A stretch of DNA of 64,000 nucleotides from Eutrigla gurnardus (Eukaryota; Chordata; Actinopteri; Perciformes; Triglidae): NCBI GenBank assembly GCA_963514095.1, contig OY741276.1:22121695-22185694 (forward strand). Reading direction: 5' to 3'. Position 1 is the first letter of the stretch. Each line of letters starts with the position of its first letter. Under the pieces are notes generated by a model. It was not told the origin of the DNA. It worked only from the letters and a program-made list of their open reading frames with translations, and made no database searches. Positions 26,001 through 39,000 of this stretch are shown one piece after another. A program made the translations under genes and the position numbers.

Positions 26001-29000
26001 GCTACTTTTGCAACTACAGACAGAGCACTGTGGAGTATGTCTCGCGGCATTGCCTAAAAAAACACCGTGGATTCTTGGTTAAGGGCGACCAAATCCGTCT
26101 GTACACCAATATGGTTCGTGAAAAGACACAGAAATCGCGCTTAAAAACAACTTCAAAGCTAGAAGTCAATCATGCATCGTTAAAGAGAAAAGGAATTAAA
26201 ACTAAAAACAAGCAGCTTGGCAAATCCCTCTCAGTTTCAGCAGCACACTCGGTGACAGCCTCACAACCACAGAGGGCCCTTCAGTGCTATCGATGTACAT
26301 ATACCACTCAATATGTGTATTTGTTGAGGAGGCATGTATGGAAAACCCACAGGGCAAATCGCTCAATCAGTGATGTTTTACGAGTGTGTTTTAAACAGGG
26401 GGACATACAGGCAGGGTTTCACTGTGATCTGTGTGTTTTCTCTCACAAAAAAGCATTAGGCCTGCATGAACACTATCAGGAACAACACCCAGGACGTAGA
26501 CCGAGCCTCGAGTATGTGATGACTCGGCTTTATGTCGGTCCCAATATGTGTTCTCTGAAAAGGAAGAGACCTCAAACAAAGTGCACCGATGCCATTGCTG
26601 CCACTGCTGCCGATGGAAGCTCGCCCTCTCAAAGATCTGGACAAAATGAAACCAAGACGTATTCGTGCAGAGCGTGTTCATTTAAAAGTGGCTCGGTGTC
26701 AGCCATCACACATCACTACCGTGCTGTTCACCCGTGGTCCGTGAAAGAAGACGGCTCGGTCCTGGGTGTGGTCAACAGCAAGAGACCAAGTGTGAACAGG
26801 CAGGTGGAAGAAGATGATGACGACGGGTCATTCGAATCCTACCAAGTGCCCCTTGAATTTGATACACCTGCGTCTTCCACAATGCTCTATTGCCCTTATT
26901 GCCCTGCAAGTTTTCACACCCAGCACGGTCTCAACACCCACTGTGGAATGAAGCACCATGAGGAAGTAAATAAAGATTTGGATAAACAAGAGAACGGGCA
27001 AAGCGAAACACGCATGCACGTCTTCAAGTGTCCACATTGTAGCTACGTGAATACCAGCTACCAGGGAGTTCTTACTCACTGCCACATGAAGCACCCCACC
27101 CTCGAGTCCAGTGTGTACAGCCATCACGTGGATGAAGCGCAGCTAACCAACTGGGGCGGCTTACACAAAAGTAAAAGTCCTGGTAATCCGGGCAATTTGA
27201 AAATTAGGGGCTACATGTGTGAATCCTGCCCCCAACTCTGTGTCACGTTGGAGAAGCTGAACAAGCACTGCAAGAAGGCCCACAGTGAGAGCGTGACAAA
27301 CACGGCGCCTACCGCCATGAAAGCGGCGCCTGAACCATCCGCTGGGAGTAAAATAAAGCAACACAAGACTCTAAGCAATTGGGGCGCAGCGTCACAGGCT
27401 TCCTTTTTAAATAGGAAAATGATCAAGTGCCAGTACTGCCCTTTTAGTTGCCGCACAAAAATTGCGCTCGACCGACACGTCCGTGTTGACCACAAGAAGG
27501 CGTCGGTTTCAAAGCTCCAAGATTGTATGTACAAGTGCGTCCTGTGTTCCAGTTCCTACTTCACGAAAATACGTCTTGGAAGCCATTATGTAAAGAAACA
27601 CGGAAGGGACAGCTTCTTAAAATACTATGCACCTGTGTACAAGCAGGCCCAAGAGAAGCCAGCGTCCCATGACGGACCTGAGCAACCAGAAGACACTCAC
27701 GAGGCCGCAGCGGCAAAGGAAAAGGAAACATTATTAGTCTACAGGTGTCCAACTTGTTCTTATGTGAATACCAGCTACCACGGCACTCTCACTCACTGCC
27801 AAATGAAGCATCCAGACCTCATAGCCAGGGCCGATGAACTTCAAACAGAGGAAGTACTCGAAACCAACATGGTCGGGTGTACTATTGGAAAAGGCCATAA
27901 TCAAAGAGGGTACACGTGTAAAATATGTCCACTCATTTATCCGTCGGTGAAGAAACTGAAAATCCACTGTGAGAAGTTCCACAACGTAATATCAGCAGTG
28001 AGCGCCTCCAAAACCACCCTGGAGAAATGTCAGTCAGACTCACTGCCAACGGAGAAGAAGGAAACTCTGTACCAGTGCCACATTTGTCACTATGCAACAT
28101 TACGTCGAAGATACCTGCAATGTCACTTAAAGAAAACTCACAGATTGGATGCATTGACCACACACAATCTGCTCCAGAAGTACAACAAACGAAATCGCAG
28201 GCCGCCCGAAGCTGACATGGCGCTCTCAGCCGCCGAGGGCAGTGCAGCCATCCAATGTAAGAAGTGCCCAGAGTTGAAGTTTGACTCGTCTCAGCTGCTT
28301 GTTGACCACTATAGTGCTTTTCATAGTTCGAATGCCATATTGGACTTCGCTGTGTTGTCACAAGGAAAGAAGAAGGGCAGTACAGGTCTTTACAGGTGTA
28401 ACCACTGCAACAAACAAATGAATGGAATTAGAAAGCTGTGTAATCACCTGGATCACCACAGAGAGAGGGCGAAAAAGAGGGCAGAGTCTTACAGGGCAAT
28501 AGCATCACTGGAGGCCCAATCCATCGAAGTAAGTCGACTCTGCCAATATTTTCACCATTTGCTACATGCTTTTGCTCTGCTTTGTTAACGAGCGCTGTGC
28601 TTCATTTCCAGCTCTGTAAGCAAGAGGAACTTCTCACGTTAGAAAGGGCGGAGGACGTGTCCCAGTGGAACGTGACGTCAGCACAGACCTTCTCTTTGCC
28701 CCCGAGTCCCCTGTCGTCGTCTTCAAAACCCACCGACGCAGAGCAGCCACAGCCGGAACCAAGAGACGTCAAGCACGCGTGCAAGCAGTGTCGGAGGACG
28801 TTCATGTCACTGAAGGGTTTGCGATCGCACGAGCGCAGCCATGCAGCCGTGGCAGCCCTCAAGCTGAGCAGTCTGCCGGCCACCGTGTTGAAGCACAGGT
28901 AAGACAAGACTTTGGAGATTTGGGGTTAGGGATTAGGGTGTGTGTGTCAGTCAGCGTTTACCGGTGTCAACATTTTAGTTCATCGTTGCTTAATGATGTC

Positions 29001-29091
29001 CTTCTTCAAGTTCAAAATATTGAATTAAACATATTTGCACAAATTTGATGTCCTAGAAACCCTTGTGTGTATTGTTGATGAGCACACTGTG

Positions 29092-29151
<60 letters not shown>

Positions 29152-29339
29152 TATATAATATAATTTGTTTTATCTCAACAGCATCAACAAATATGTCCTG
29201 TACAAAGCTGGGACTATAAGGCCTTTCTTATGTAGTATCTGTTCCTATCGGACAGCCGTCATGGGACTCATGAGGAGTCATTTAAGGAAAGTGCATCAAA
29301 GTGAGTACCTTGTGTGTGTGTGTGTGTGTATATATGTAT

Positions 29340-29414
<75 letters not shown>

Positions 29415-32400
29415 GAAATATGAATAGCACTGAAAGGTATGATAAATAATATATCTGATTTGATATGTTTAAAAGAAGCTGTTACAGGTTACTGTTATAC
29501 TCTCCCAACATATTAGGCTACACCTCTTCCTACAACCCAGCACAGTTCAACAGCCTCACAAACTACACTCTTGAACCACGCCGCTCTTAAAACGTCTCAG
29601 CAAACACTGAACATTGTAAGCTTTATGAGGTTTGGGTTAATTGCACGGTTGTTGTACTGCATTAGCTTTAGCCAGACTGTCATCTGAGTGAAGGTCTAAC
29701 CTGTTGCAGCTCTCTGGTTGCTGATTTTGATCAGGATGGTTGACTAACCCCCACATTCAGACAAATTTAGTTAAATAGTTAATATGTCACAGGCGTGTTG
29801 TACAATAACCAGCTCTAAAAGTGCCAGCTTACAAGAAACAAAGGGAGGGGATGGACATTGCATATTCTGTGTTGTGTTAACTCTTAATATTGTACCCACA
29901 TTTTGGGATTCACCAGATTGTGTTGACAAGAATTTACTTTTTTTTAAGCAGAGATTACACAGTACTTACAAAGTACTTGTACAGTCAGTACAGTATTGAT
30001 GATTTCTGTCTTTCATTCCATGTTCGTGCTGCTGCTGATCGCTCAGATGCCATCATGGATCTTGCTGAAAGTGACAACATGGATGAGGAGAACGTACCGG
30101 GGGCCGACATGGAGCTCTTCAACGCATCAGAACAATTTAACAATTGGCCTGAACTTGACAAAGAATCTGAAATTACTGAAAGCAAGTAATTCTTAATGTT
30201 ATGTATTATAAACCATGATGTGTATTTAATGCAACTTTTTTCACATGATTTCATTTGATTCATTGGATTTTTTTCACAGAGTCGCTGTACTTGGAGCCCC
30301 CAGATGTGCAGCGACAGTTGAGCCACTACAATTTGATGGCTCAGGCCAATTCCCCGTCTAAAAGGAATGTGTCCGACACCAAGTTACCTGAGAACTGTCT
30401 TCTTCACTGTGAGTTCTGCAATTTCAACACTGGACACCTGTCCAGTGTGCGCCGACACTACCTTAATCGCCATGGAAAGAAGTTCCTCAGGTGTAAGGAC
30501 TGCGAGTTTTTCACTGGTTCAAGGTGAGTTACAACCACCAGGGGTATTTTTCTTTATGTTTAAAAAAAAAAAAGGAATTGGAATGCGAAAAACAACTTTA
30601 ATTTACTTTTTGTGGCAGCAAAGGTTGTCTCTAACACTGACTAGTTTCTTCTGCCTTTTATTAGGAAAACCATGGAAATGCACATGGAGGCGGGTCATTC
30701 TACGTGTCAGTCCGAACCGACTCACCAGAAAGACCTCCGCTGCCCTCTCTGCCTCTACCAGACCAAGAACAAGAATAACATGATCGATCACATCGTCTTG
30801 CACCGTGGTAGGTTAGATGTTCGACGGGATGCGGCGTTCGCAGCCACCTTTGTTCTTATGCGTCACATTATGTTGAGTCTTTTTTGTTTCTTGTCTGTAG
30901 AGGAACGTGTTGTGCCAATAGAGGTGCGTCGCCCGAAGCTTTCGCGTTACCTTCAAGGCATCGTCTTTCGCTGTCACCAATGCACTTTCTCCAGCGGAAG
31001 TGCTGACAACCTGCGCTCGCACATGGCGAGGCACGATGACATCAAACCCTACAAGTGTCGGCTGTGCTACTTCGACTGCACTCGGCTGAGCGACTTGGAG
31101 GCACACCTGAGCGATAAGCATCAGGTGAGGATCTGTTACTTTCACCTTGTTCTGGCTACTTTCAGAATAGATTTTAAGATTTTAAAGAAGCCTAGCCCCT
31201 ATTCATATTGCTGAGCTTCTAACCCTTTAGTAGCAGGAACGCAGCCTTAGATCCTCAGGTTCAAGACTAAAGGTGACCATGATTTCTCCATTAGGGCACC
31301 TGTAAAAGGAACCATTTTGCCTGAGGAGATTAGGATAGACAAATCAGTTTCAACTTTTAAATCCCTTCTGAAACCAACAGGCTTTTATGTGCATCACTCC
31401 CTATCCACTTTTAAGTTTTCATCTGATGTTAATTGTAGGTTTTGTTGTCAGTGAGCTACGTTCAGTACTGGAAATTCTAGCCCAGGATTCCTGGTTCATC
31501 AGCCAGTACTACACCCAGAGCAGGGAGTGGTACACTGGGAAATATGGCTGATAAACTACATTTCTAACTTGGTTCCTCCTGTTTTTTGTTTTTGTTTTGC
31601 AGGTCTTGAGGAATCATGAGCTTGTTGGTCAGGTCAGCCTCGATGAGCTAGATGCAAGGGTTGGTAGGAGGCCAGAAGAGGAACCTCCGTCTAACATGGA
31701 GCACCACCACAATGACGGCAAGGATGTAGAAACAGAGGAGTTTGTTAATGACTGTGATGTCGTTTCACATGAGACACAAGCCAAGGACCTGAACACGAGG
31801 GGGGAAATTGCACGACAGCCCAAGGAAGCATATCTAAAGCGAGGGCAGTGCGGCAAGAATGAAGAAAGCTCCGTCAAGAGCTCTTTATTTGACCTTTGGC
31901 GTGAGGATGCAAAGCCAAATGCTGCTGTCCAAGCAAAGCATGAGTGCGACCCAGAAGAACCAGCAGAGATGGTGTTCTTGCCAGCGCGGCCGAAAGTCAG
32001 GGATGGTGAGGACAGCGGCATAACGTTGGCGCCACCAAAAGAGAAGGCAGCAGAGGGGAGTCCAATAACATTTGGTGAAATAGCTGGAAGAAAGCAGGCC
32101 CACAAACTACAAAAGACACTGCAGTATAGAACAATGGACATCGATGCTCGGTTAGAAGATGATCTGCTGCGTGATATCCGACTGCTGGACGAGGATGTCG
32201 GCGTCCACAAGAGACACAAGAAGGCAAATCATAGGACAGAGAAGGACATCGAGACCAAGGTTGGGGATCATGTTCGAAGTGAGATGACATCACGGGGCAA
32301 AAATCAAGTTAATACGAAGACAATTTCAGCCCCTGCAATGAAAAATCAGATGCATGTGAACAACAGTAGGCCTCAAGTTGAAGGGCAATCGCAAACTCTT

Positions 32401-33546
32401 TCCTCCAAGTGTGCTAAACTTAAGATGAGCCATGAAGAGAGCTTAGATGTGTCATTTACAAACTGCAAAAAGGAACAACTGCAGAATTCAAAACACAGTG
32501 AGGAAAGAGAGCCGTATGGAGAGATGCCAGTACTTGAGAATGAATATCTCAAAGAAGAAATGGAGCCTGTGGTCTGTTGCAAGGAGGAAGATCTGAGTGA
32601 TCATTTTGAGCAAAAGCAGGACAAAGAAGGTGAGGCGATCACTAAAGACGGAGGGACGGATCAGAAACACAAGGAGGGTAACAGGATGAATGAAGCTGGC
32701 AACCCACATGTGCCTAAAGGTGAGATACTGAATTGATCAGAATGAGTAGAAATAAATTATTCTGAACACAATTGATGGAACAGCAAAGTCAAAACACCCA
32801 TTGTTTTCTAATGGCCTGCATGCATTACTATTTCCCTGCATCAACGATAGGGTCCCAACTAACAGTTTATTTCCATCATGCATTAATCAGCTGATTATAT
32901 CTTAATGAATCGTTCAATGTTTGAAGATTACATCTTCAAATTGTTTTTGTCTGACCAAACAGTCCACAGATTTATTCCATTTAAAGTCATATAAAACAGA
33001 GAAATGGATCAAATGATCACAAAAGCACATATTTAAATCACATTCACTCCCTGCTTTGAGCAACAGACCGGCTACCATATCATAACTACTTCTTATATGT
33101 TTTATTATTGATACCTATTTGCACCATAAAGTGGATACTATCTGGTAGTGGCTGGGAAAATACAACAAGTAAATTACACTTTTCGTTCATGCTTTTTGCT
33201 TAGATTCAACAAAAATATTTGAAACTATGAGGAATGTTTCCCAAAACCAGGATAACATGCAAGCAAACTTAGTTAAAAGAATTGAAGCTGGTATTGATTA
33301 ATAAAATAGAATACAATTTAAAATAAATTTAAAATAAATGATAAATAAATAAAAATTAAACTAGAAGAAGTCTAAAACATGTCTATAAACGTTCTTTCTT
33401 CAGGTGCACTTGCAGCCACGGATGGAGCTCCTGAAGCCCCGTGTCCAGCAGCGGCAGAAGACAAACCGTTCACCTGTGAATTTTGTGGCCGAAACCTCGT
33501 GAGCAGCTCTGAACTGACGCGTCACATAATGCGACATGGATTGTAA
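23041..33546 (+). CDS. znf462: ZNF462-type multi-C2H2 zinc-finger protein
   Basis: This is a large nuclear protein with well over 20 C2H2 fingers; ZNF462 is linked to chromatin regulation and development. Exons are 23041-23044 (ATGC only), 23580-28528, 28612-28898, 29182-29300, 30047-30181, 30280-30523, 30665-30807, 30901-31124, 31603-32719 and 33404-33546. The total is 7365 nt, 2454 residues (human about 2506). Family hallmarks are HYQNHHPYVRYNAAYIQDP (near residue 350), TTQYVYLLRRHVWKTH, YVNTSYQGVLTHCHMKHP, KGLRSHERSH, LEPPDVQRQLSHYN, CPLCLYQTKNKNNMIDHIVL followed by REERVVPIEV, and LRNHELVGQVSLDELD. Compared with human ZNF462, the first finger and the roughly 90-residue tail after the last finger are missing. 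This may be a divergent or duplicated copy. The start relies on a tiny first coding exon, and one intron seems to have a GC donor (30182). Confidence 0.9.
29092..29162. repeat. AT dinucleotide microsatellite
   Basis: A long run of alternating A and T ends about 20 bases before the acceptor of znf462 exon 4 (29182). It is likely length-variable between individuals. Confidence 0.95.
29310..29414. repeat. TG and GATA microsatellites
   Basis: A TG run (29310-29329) is followed by about 18 copies of the tetranucleotide GATA (29340-29414), immediately after the donor of znf462 exon 4. Confidence 0.95.
31190..31440 (+). mobile_element. LINE 3'-end fragment in a znf462 intron
   Basis: Positions 31308-31388 read GTILPEEIRIDKSVSTFKSL and then LKPTGFY. 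This matches the C-terminal end of LINE polymerases (LPEEIR, STFKSLLK). Flanking boundaries are unclear. The reading frame is closed upstream, so this is a 5'-truncated relic. Confidence 0.65.
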
Positions 33547-33747
33547 ACGTTTCCCTCATGGTGGCGAGGGCTTCCACGAGTGAGTGTGTGCGTGGGACGA
33601 TAGATCTTGTTTTCATGAACCGTCCTCTACTGTACTGTGTACATCTGTACGACCTCCTTGCAAAACTATTTTCATGTTTTGTAGTTTTTAAACCTTTTTC
33701 CAAATGTTTTTATGGTACAGCTCTTACGCTAGGATTTAATTACAGTT

Positions 33748-33753
33748 AATAAA
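33748..33753 (+). terminator. Candidate poly(A) signal of the znf462-type gene
   Basis: AATAAA lies 202 bases after the stop codon at 33546. A second AATAAA lies at 34070-34075. Either could end the transcript. Confidence 0.55.
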
Positions 33754-34335
33754 AGTTAAGAAGCGATGATGTCCGTTTAAAGTGTGACACATTAGATTTT
33801 AAGGCTGTGAACTGTTGTTACATGTAAACTGTTAATGACCAACTGTTCACCAACAACTAGACCAACCTCAAAACCACAGATTGTGGAATTGCTTGTGCTG
33901 CCTTCAAGTGCTGTTGGGTATTTGAACATAAAAGTGTTGTGTACCTTGGCAATGAGCAAGTAAATTGCTTTATCAGTTGAAAAATAACAGTATTATGTTT
34001 GATTCCATATATTAAACCTCTGTTTACTTTTAATGTTCGTGTCATAAGATATGGTTTACTTTTGTTGTAAATAAACTGGTAGACAAACTCATGTCTTTTC
34101 CTCTCATTCATGTCGAACGGTGGCCGACAGCAAACAACACCATGTATTCCATCGCAACGTTCGCAGAGATTTCACTGCTGTTTTTGTATTATTAGTACTA
34201 ATAAACTTTATTGATATTACTACATAATAGTAAGGTAGTTGGATGTGAGAATACTTTAATGCAATTGGTGATCTCAACACTCACTCACACACCGTTAGCT
34301 AGCCTTTCGCACCCTCCATGGTTGACTCATTCTCC

Positions 34336-34405
34336 TATATATATATATACGTGTGTGTGTGTGTGTGCGTGTGTGTGCGTGTGTGTGCGTGTGTGTGTGT
34401 GTATC
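34336..34405. repeat. AT/TG/CG microsatellite
   Basis: A short AT run is followed by about 50 bases of GT repeats interrupted by GC at regular intervals (TGTGTGCGTG pattern). Confidence 0.9.
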
Positions 34406-34709
34406 TTCACAGCAAAAGTAAAGGTAATGCATGCTTTACTATTTCCCTGCATCAACTATAGTGTCCCTACTAACATTTATTTATAATAACAGATTACTAA
34501 CCTAATCGACTGATTATATCTTGATTATTAGTTTAATGTAATCATTTTTTTTTAGTCCACAAATGTTCTGTTTACAATCATATAAATCTGTGAAAAACAT
34601 CAAATATCACAGTGGAAGCATAGAAACAAGTTTGTAGGTTGGTATTTTACTTGAAAAATGAATAATTCATCATAAAAAATACTTCTCTCTAGTCCACGAA
34701 CACCAACTC

Positions 34710-34711
<2 letters not shown>

Positions 34712-34766
<55 letters not shown>
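34712..34766. repeat. GT microsatellite
   Basis: An uninterrupted TG repeat of about 27 units. Confidence 0.95.
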
Positions 34767-34769
<3 letters not shown>

Positions 34770-36022
34770 TATATTTGTTGTTGATGTATGTATGTCTACA
34801 GTCTAAACAAATAAACGTTCAAATCTAATATTTCCATGTACTTCACCGGCATAGAACGTAGAAATACGAGCTTACGACGATCACCTGAAGGCACCATTCT
34901 CGCCTGTGAGCGCTGGGTTGGTTACGACACATTCTTGTCATCCAAATGTAAGAGGACACCGCTTCCTGGTCTGGGCTCATAATAATGCACTGATGAAAGA
35001 GAGGGAGGTAGACCTGCTCGAGACTTCGGTGTGATCCGGATCCAGACTCCGAGTCTGCAGATACTGTGTAAGTACAGCAACTTAAAGTGGTCTCCTGGTT
35101 AAACACGCCGTCGGAAATAGGTGATGCTCACAGACAGCGTCCAGTCTCACCGGATCGATGGATCGATACTCTGCTACATTGTTTGTATGAAAGTGGTTTT
35201 ATTTGTGAGAGCACAGACAACGTCTTTCCCTCTGATGAAAGCGGTTTGCGTGTGGATGCATTTACAGAGGAGTTAATGCAAAGTTGATCTTTGATCGGAG
35301 CAGTTCCTCCTTCCTCCCCGAACTCCACCTTCCCCGTCTTTCCTGGTTACTGACTGTAAGTAAAGTGGGAGTGCGGACGGTTGCCAGCATCTTTACTGGC
35401 ATGCCTTTGTAAATATGTCTATATAATATATTTCTAGTTGTTTACATATAGCATATGAGAGTCACCTTGCCATTTCAATAACTTCCACATGTTAACAGGG
35501 ATTAACTGAGTTTCCCATGGAATTATTTGTGCTAAAATCACATTAATCTTCAGATTCATAACTCCATTTCTGTATTAATGCTTTATTCTGTACATCCCTA
35601 GGGTTTCCTACATGCTGTTTTTTTTAAGAATGTAGCTGCTTATTATAGGAAGTTTCCTGAAGTAACAATATCATGTGTGTTACTAATTATGGAGGACATT
35701 AAAACACAGTTTTAGTTGACACACTTAATTCCATTAATTCATCAATTAAAAGTATAACCTATAGTGGACGGCAGGCTAGATGAACATATGGAATATGTAC
35801 TGGGTTTTTAAATAGAGCAGGTATTCCAAGAAAATTATTGAATTTGTGCCTAATAATTATTCCCCAAAAAAACATTTATTTCCAGGAAACTAAAGAACAA
35901 CATCGGGAAATGACAGACATGTACATTTTTTCACTTTGACACTTCTCTAAGATCTTTTTCTAACATTTGCTGTGTTTTTATCCCCAATAGGAACAGAGGA
36001 GACACCGTATTCAGTCTGAGGA

Positions 36023-39000
36023 ATGTCGGCCGTAAACAAATCTGCAGAGGATGGTGGCTCCTTCTCATCGAAGGTCATCAACATTGTGTTTGTCACCCTG
36101 CTGCTGGACCTGCTGGGATTTACTCTGATTCTACCTCTACTGCCTTCTATTCTGGACCATTATGCACAAACAGGGGTTAGTTTTGTTTTTTTCAAAAATG
36201 TCAATCAGCCTTACTTCCTCATTTGGGTTACATTGTATTACATGTAAATTAGAGAAATATGTATTCCTGACATTATCTTCACTAGTTTGACTGGTTTTGA
36301 AACATCTGGCTGCCAGACAATAAGCTTGATTCTCTTGAAAAGCCAGTTTTACATCAGATTCACTGCTGGAACCGGTTGTTATAGTTTCCAACAGTAGAAA
36401 CTGACTTTGAATGTTGAGTTTTGGAGAGACGAAGTGCAGGAGCCGATGCTCTGCTGAACAAAGGAGGCTTTGTGTGAAGAAGGTCCATACAAACCATAAC
36501 TAACTCATCAGTGATGATATATAGCGGTCATGAGCTGTGACTGTGTGTGTCTGCGTGCTGACTCATGCTGAATGACCTCTTGCTGGTGTTGTCCTTGTGT
36601 GATGTCGTATATTCTGTGCTGTCTGGCCGACAGGATGGCGTGTATCATTCCCTGCAGAGTGTGGTGGACTGGTTCAGGGAGGTCGTGGGGATTCCTATGG
36701 AAAAGAAATACAACACTGTCCTGTTTGGAGGTATATATTCCATTGATTTCAGATTTCAATATAACTTATGTGGAGCTGTACTTTACGTGACACTATGAAC
36801 AATTCAAATTTTAATAATGCAAAGAAACTGCATTTATTTGTCCTCAATTTGCCTTTCAGGTCTGATCGGGTCGCTGTTTTCTCTGCTGCAGTTCCTGTCG
36901 TCGCCTGTAACCGGGGCTCTGTCCGATAAATACGGCAGACGACCCTTGCTCATTCTTACCACGGTGAGTAAAATGCCACTTTACACCACTTTTTATTCAT
37001 GACTTAACAGTATAAATGTCAGTATCCTTGGAGCCACCAGTCATTCACTTGGCACAGTTCACACTCCACTTGAAGGAGAAGCTTCATTTGGTTCTAATTG
37101 GGTGCCTTGTGTTCCAGTTAGGGATGATGTCCTCCTACGCGGTCTGGGCCATTTCACGGAGCTTCAGCATGTTCCTTTTGTTTCGAGTAATTGGGGGCAT
37201 TTGTAAGGGCAACGTCAGCCTCTGCACTGCCATCGTGGCCGACTTGCCTTGCCCCAAATCACGGAACCGAGGAATGGTAGGCACATACTTTCCTGGGCCA
37301 CGAATGCATTGTTGAGATACGGGATCTAAAAACACCCCTAGTTTTCATTTCCATCTTTAATCGGGGTTCTGAGCCTCACATTTCTTGTTTATTATTATTG
37401 TTTATTAGCCAGTTAATACCTTTTGTATGTGTAAGACCTTAAATGTCTTCAATGTATAAAGAAATAACTGTATTTAATTTCATCATCACCAGGCTATGAT
37501 CGGCATCGCCTTCTCCTTGGGCTTCACCGTGGGACCTCTGATGGGAGCCTACTTTGCCCTCAGCTCCAGAGCGACAGAGAATGTCTTCTACCAAACCCCC
37601 GCCCTGCTCGCCTTGGCCTTCAGCGTCGCTGATTTGCTCTTTATTTGGGTCGTGATGCCAGAGACGCTCACAAAGGACGTCAAGGTTGGCTATAGAAACG
37701 TTCACACTGCCAACTGACTAACTGAATCACATGCAGTTTCACTCAAGTGGCAGGTACAACACACCTACTAGCAACTCTCATGCTCTCTAGTCGAGCTTTG
37801 CTTGTGCAAAAATGTGTGTGTGTGTGGGGGGGGGGGGAGACAGGGCTGTTTTACATGAGGTTATGTGCCTGACTAAGCAGTAAGTCTCAAGGAAGTAAAT
37901 AGTTATTAGACCTTTTATCAGACTGAAGCTGGTTGCCTCTGCTGGGAACTACCTGATGTCATTGACTCAACTCTCTGAGATCATTAGCCTGAGTCATGAC
38001 AAGCACCGCTAAGCAAACAGAAGAGTGAGGAAGCTGTCAATCAAGCACAGTTTGTACACGCCCACACAGAAGAGGCTTAATCAGGAAGCTAAGTGAAATA
38101 CCTTTGTGGGTGGAATATAGACACGAAGGAGCTTTAAAACAAATGTGAAATGTATATGTTGTATATGTTATTTTATATATTGTTTCATTACATTTAATAT
38201 AATCTTGTTTTAATTTAAATATTTATGTTCTATTTGTGTGTACCTTCAAGGAGCTCCCACTTTAATCGTGCGACTCTGAGTTGTAAAATGACAAATGAAT
38301 GAACCATGAAACTTGTAAAACGTGAAAAAAAATCCAGCATGAAAGCTCGAGTAACAGAAAAACATAAACTATCCATTCAGCACAGTAATGAATGGTCATG
38401 ACCAACCACTAATCGCGGTTATTGTTTTCTTGCGGTGGTTCAGCTGAATAGTTTTTTTCCCCTTTTTTCTCTCACAACAATATTGTATTTAACAGAAACA
38501 CGTCTTTGTTTTTGTCCAGGCTTCGTCGTCTCCGCTCGGGGACTCCAGGGACCTTCTGAACCCGTTATCTTTGTTCCATTTTTCAGCTGTTACCAGAACA
38601 AAAGATCCACCTCCCAAAGAAAGTGGGTACTGCACATCCTGAATTCCTCTGTATTGGAAGAGGTTAACATTTAGGCAGCATGAATGACCTTTGACCCCTT
38701 TGATAGATAAAATGTGGAAATATCTTTACAGGAATGCAGAAGCTTCAAGCGTTGGGCCTGGTTTATTTCTCCTACCTCTTCCTGTTCTCCGGTCTGGAGT
38801 TCACGCTGAGTTTTCTGACTCACCAGCGCTTCCACTTTACAAGGTATGACATCAGAGATACATCTATGTACTCTATCAGTTACAGTACACACACTTTCTC
38901 ACCAGCGTTTTCCTCTCACTAGTATGCAGCAGGGAAAGATGTTCTTCTTCATCGGCATCATCATGGCTTCCATCCAGGGAGGTTATACACGCAGAATCAA

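Larger units (their letters stand above)
33547..36022. other. Region between the znf462-type gene and mfsd10
   Basis: This contains the znf462 3' untranslated region, two TG-rich microsatellites (34336-34405 and 34712-34766) and the mfsd10 leader. The mfsd10 start-codon exon probably begins at 35991, after the acceptor ATAG. A more GC-rich block near 35030-35390 may be the mfsd10 promoter and first non-coding exon. No other gene is visible. Confidence 0.55.

Noticed and set aside
24151..28361. Several 60-140-codon minus-strand frames opposite the zinc-finger exon
   Set aside because: Antisense shadows of a very long coding exon; no known domains.
29092..29414. Repeat array resembling CRISPR spacing
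   Set aside because: Plain AT, TG and GATA microsatellites in a vertebrate intron, with no spacers.
31629..32219. 196-codon minus-strand frame, Ser/Leu-rich
   Set aside because: Lies opposite znf462 exon 9, which continues the conserved protein; composition is that of an antisense shadow.
34336..34405. Alternating TG/CG run as a Z-DNA regulatory element
   Set aside because: Simple microsatellite; nothing in the sequence shows a regulatory role.
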